Assembly: GCA_934230115.1 (NCBI GenBank)
Contig: CAKQEI010000066.1
Coordinates: forward strand, 1 to 13,976
Source: an uncultured Prevotella sp.
GTDB lineage: Bacteria > Bacteroidota > Bacteroidia > Bacteroidales > Bacteroidaceae
Length of the DNA: 13,976 nucleotides
Direction of reading: 5' to 3'
Program-made: the position numbers and the translations under genes
Shown: in pieces, positions 13,611-13,976 of the stretch
Numbering within the stretch: the first letter of the stretch is position 1
Layout of the letters: each line of letters begins with the position of its first letter
Notes under the pieces: model-generated
Databases searched by the model: none
Seen by the model: only the letters and a program-made list of their open reading frames with translations
Told to the model about the DNA's origin: nothing

Positions 13611-13648
13611 AAAACGCTTGCAAGTAACCGATTTTTGTTATACCTTTG
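13611..13648 (+). promoter_or_regulatory. rRNA operon promoter
   Basis: AAAACGCTTGCA (13611-13622), an 18-nt spacer and TACCTTTG (13641-13648). It is followed by GCGTCCGCTTTCGAGA, similar to the start region after the tRNA promoters. It is about 275 nt upstream of the mature 16S 5' end, a normal leader length. Confidence 0.85.
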
Positions 13649-13654
13649 CGTCCG

Positions 13655-13923
13655 CTTTCGAGAACGAACGAAACCTCAAGCAAAACGAGTTAAGTTCGTG
13701 TTAAGATTGCATTAAGAAAGAGTTCTTTGAAAAGATTTACATAAACAGACAAGTAGTACAAGAAGCAAATCTTTCATTATTATAATGTTAAGATTTGGGT
13801 AATTTACGAACCGTTAATTCATTAGGTACACTATTCGTAGTGAATCTTAAAAATACGGAAGCGTTCTGAAACAGATACAAACAAATGCCAATCTCTTCGG
13901 AGGTTAGCAGTAAAAGATATTTT
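13655..13923 (+). other. rRNA operon leader with boxA-like element and hairpins
   Basis: Transcribed spacer before 16S. GTTCTTTGAAA (13722-13732) is the boxA-like antitermination element usual in Bacteroidetes rRNA leaders. A nested hairpin CAAATCTT...AAGATTTG (13766-13797) has an inner CATTAT-T-ATAATG stem, and CACTA-TTCG-TAGTG (13829-13842) is a perfect stem with a UUCG loop. These may serve processing or antitermination. Confidence 0.65.
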
Positions 13924-13976
13924 ACAATGTAGAGTTTGATCCTGGCTCAGGATGAACGCTAGCTACAGGCTTAACA
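13924..13976 (+). rRNA. 16S rRNA, 5' end (cut by the window edge)
   Basis: AGAGTTTGATCCTGGCTCAG at 13931-13950 is the universal 16S 5' region (E. coli position 8 onward), placing the mature 5' end near 13924. The next bases, GATGAACGCTAGCTACAGGC, are of Bacteroidales type. The remaining ~1.5 kb of the gene lie outside the window. Confidence 0.97.

Overview
The window looks like a chromosomal segment from a member of the Bacteroidales, in the Bacteroides/Prevotella range. Four things point there. The 16S rRNA start at the right edge carries the Bacteroidales-type reading GATGAACGCTAGCTACAGGC. Promoters have the Bacteroidetes form (TTG or TTTG near -33, TAnnTTTG near -7). Shine-Dalgarno sequences are mostly absent. 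Several proteins belong to families typical of this order (DUF3822, the eukaryote-like long aminopeptidase P, an Rpn/PDDEXK remnant). Genus cannot be fixed from the sequence alone.

Layout. (1) 1-400: divergent tRNA-Phe(GAA) and tRNA-Pro(CGG), each with a strong matching promoter, then a 17-bp hairpin. (2) 427-2223: a complete M24B aminopeptidase P. (3) 2255-2640: an Rpn-type (PD-(D/E)XK) nuclease/transposase gene with an intact promoter and start, whose nuclease core has been deleted. Only the C-terminal repeat/oligomerisation tail remains open. A bidirectional terminator follows. (4) 6727-2736, minus strand: five closely packed genes, namely a membrane-anchored pilin-like protein, DUF3822, rsmD (16S m2G966 methyltransferase), a PfkB sugar kinase and an FprA-type flavodiiron protein; the last two share an ATGA overlap. 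(5) 6789-12286: five glycosyltransferases in three transcription units: a GT2/GT4 pair on minus (ATGA overlap), a single GT-A type enzyme on plus, and a GT4/GT2 pair on minus. These probably build a cell-surface glycan (LPS, O-antigen or capsule type). No flippase, polymerase or sugar-nucleotide gene is present. (6) 12287-13923: 1.6 kb without a convincing protein gene. It holds a probable highly expressed structured small RNA with an rRNA-like promoter and a strong intrinsic terminator, a 33-bp tandem repeat with an inverted copy, and the rRNA promoter and leader. (7) 13924-13976: the first bases of 16S rRNA, cut by the window edge.

The main points of interest are the unassigned small RNA at about 12570-12765, the orphan C-terminal Rpn fragment that could act as a stand-alone Rpn inhibitor, and the GAACGAACGAA repeat array that shares an 11-mer with the rRNA leader.
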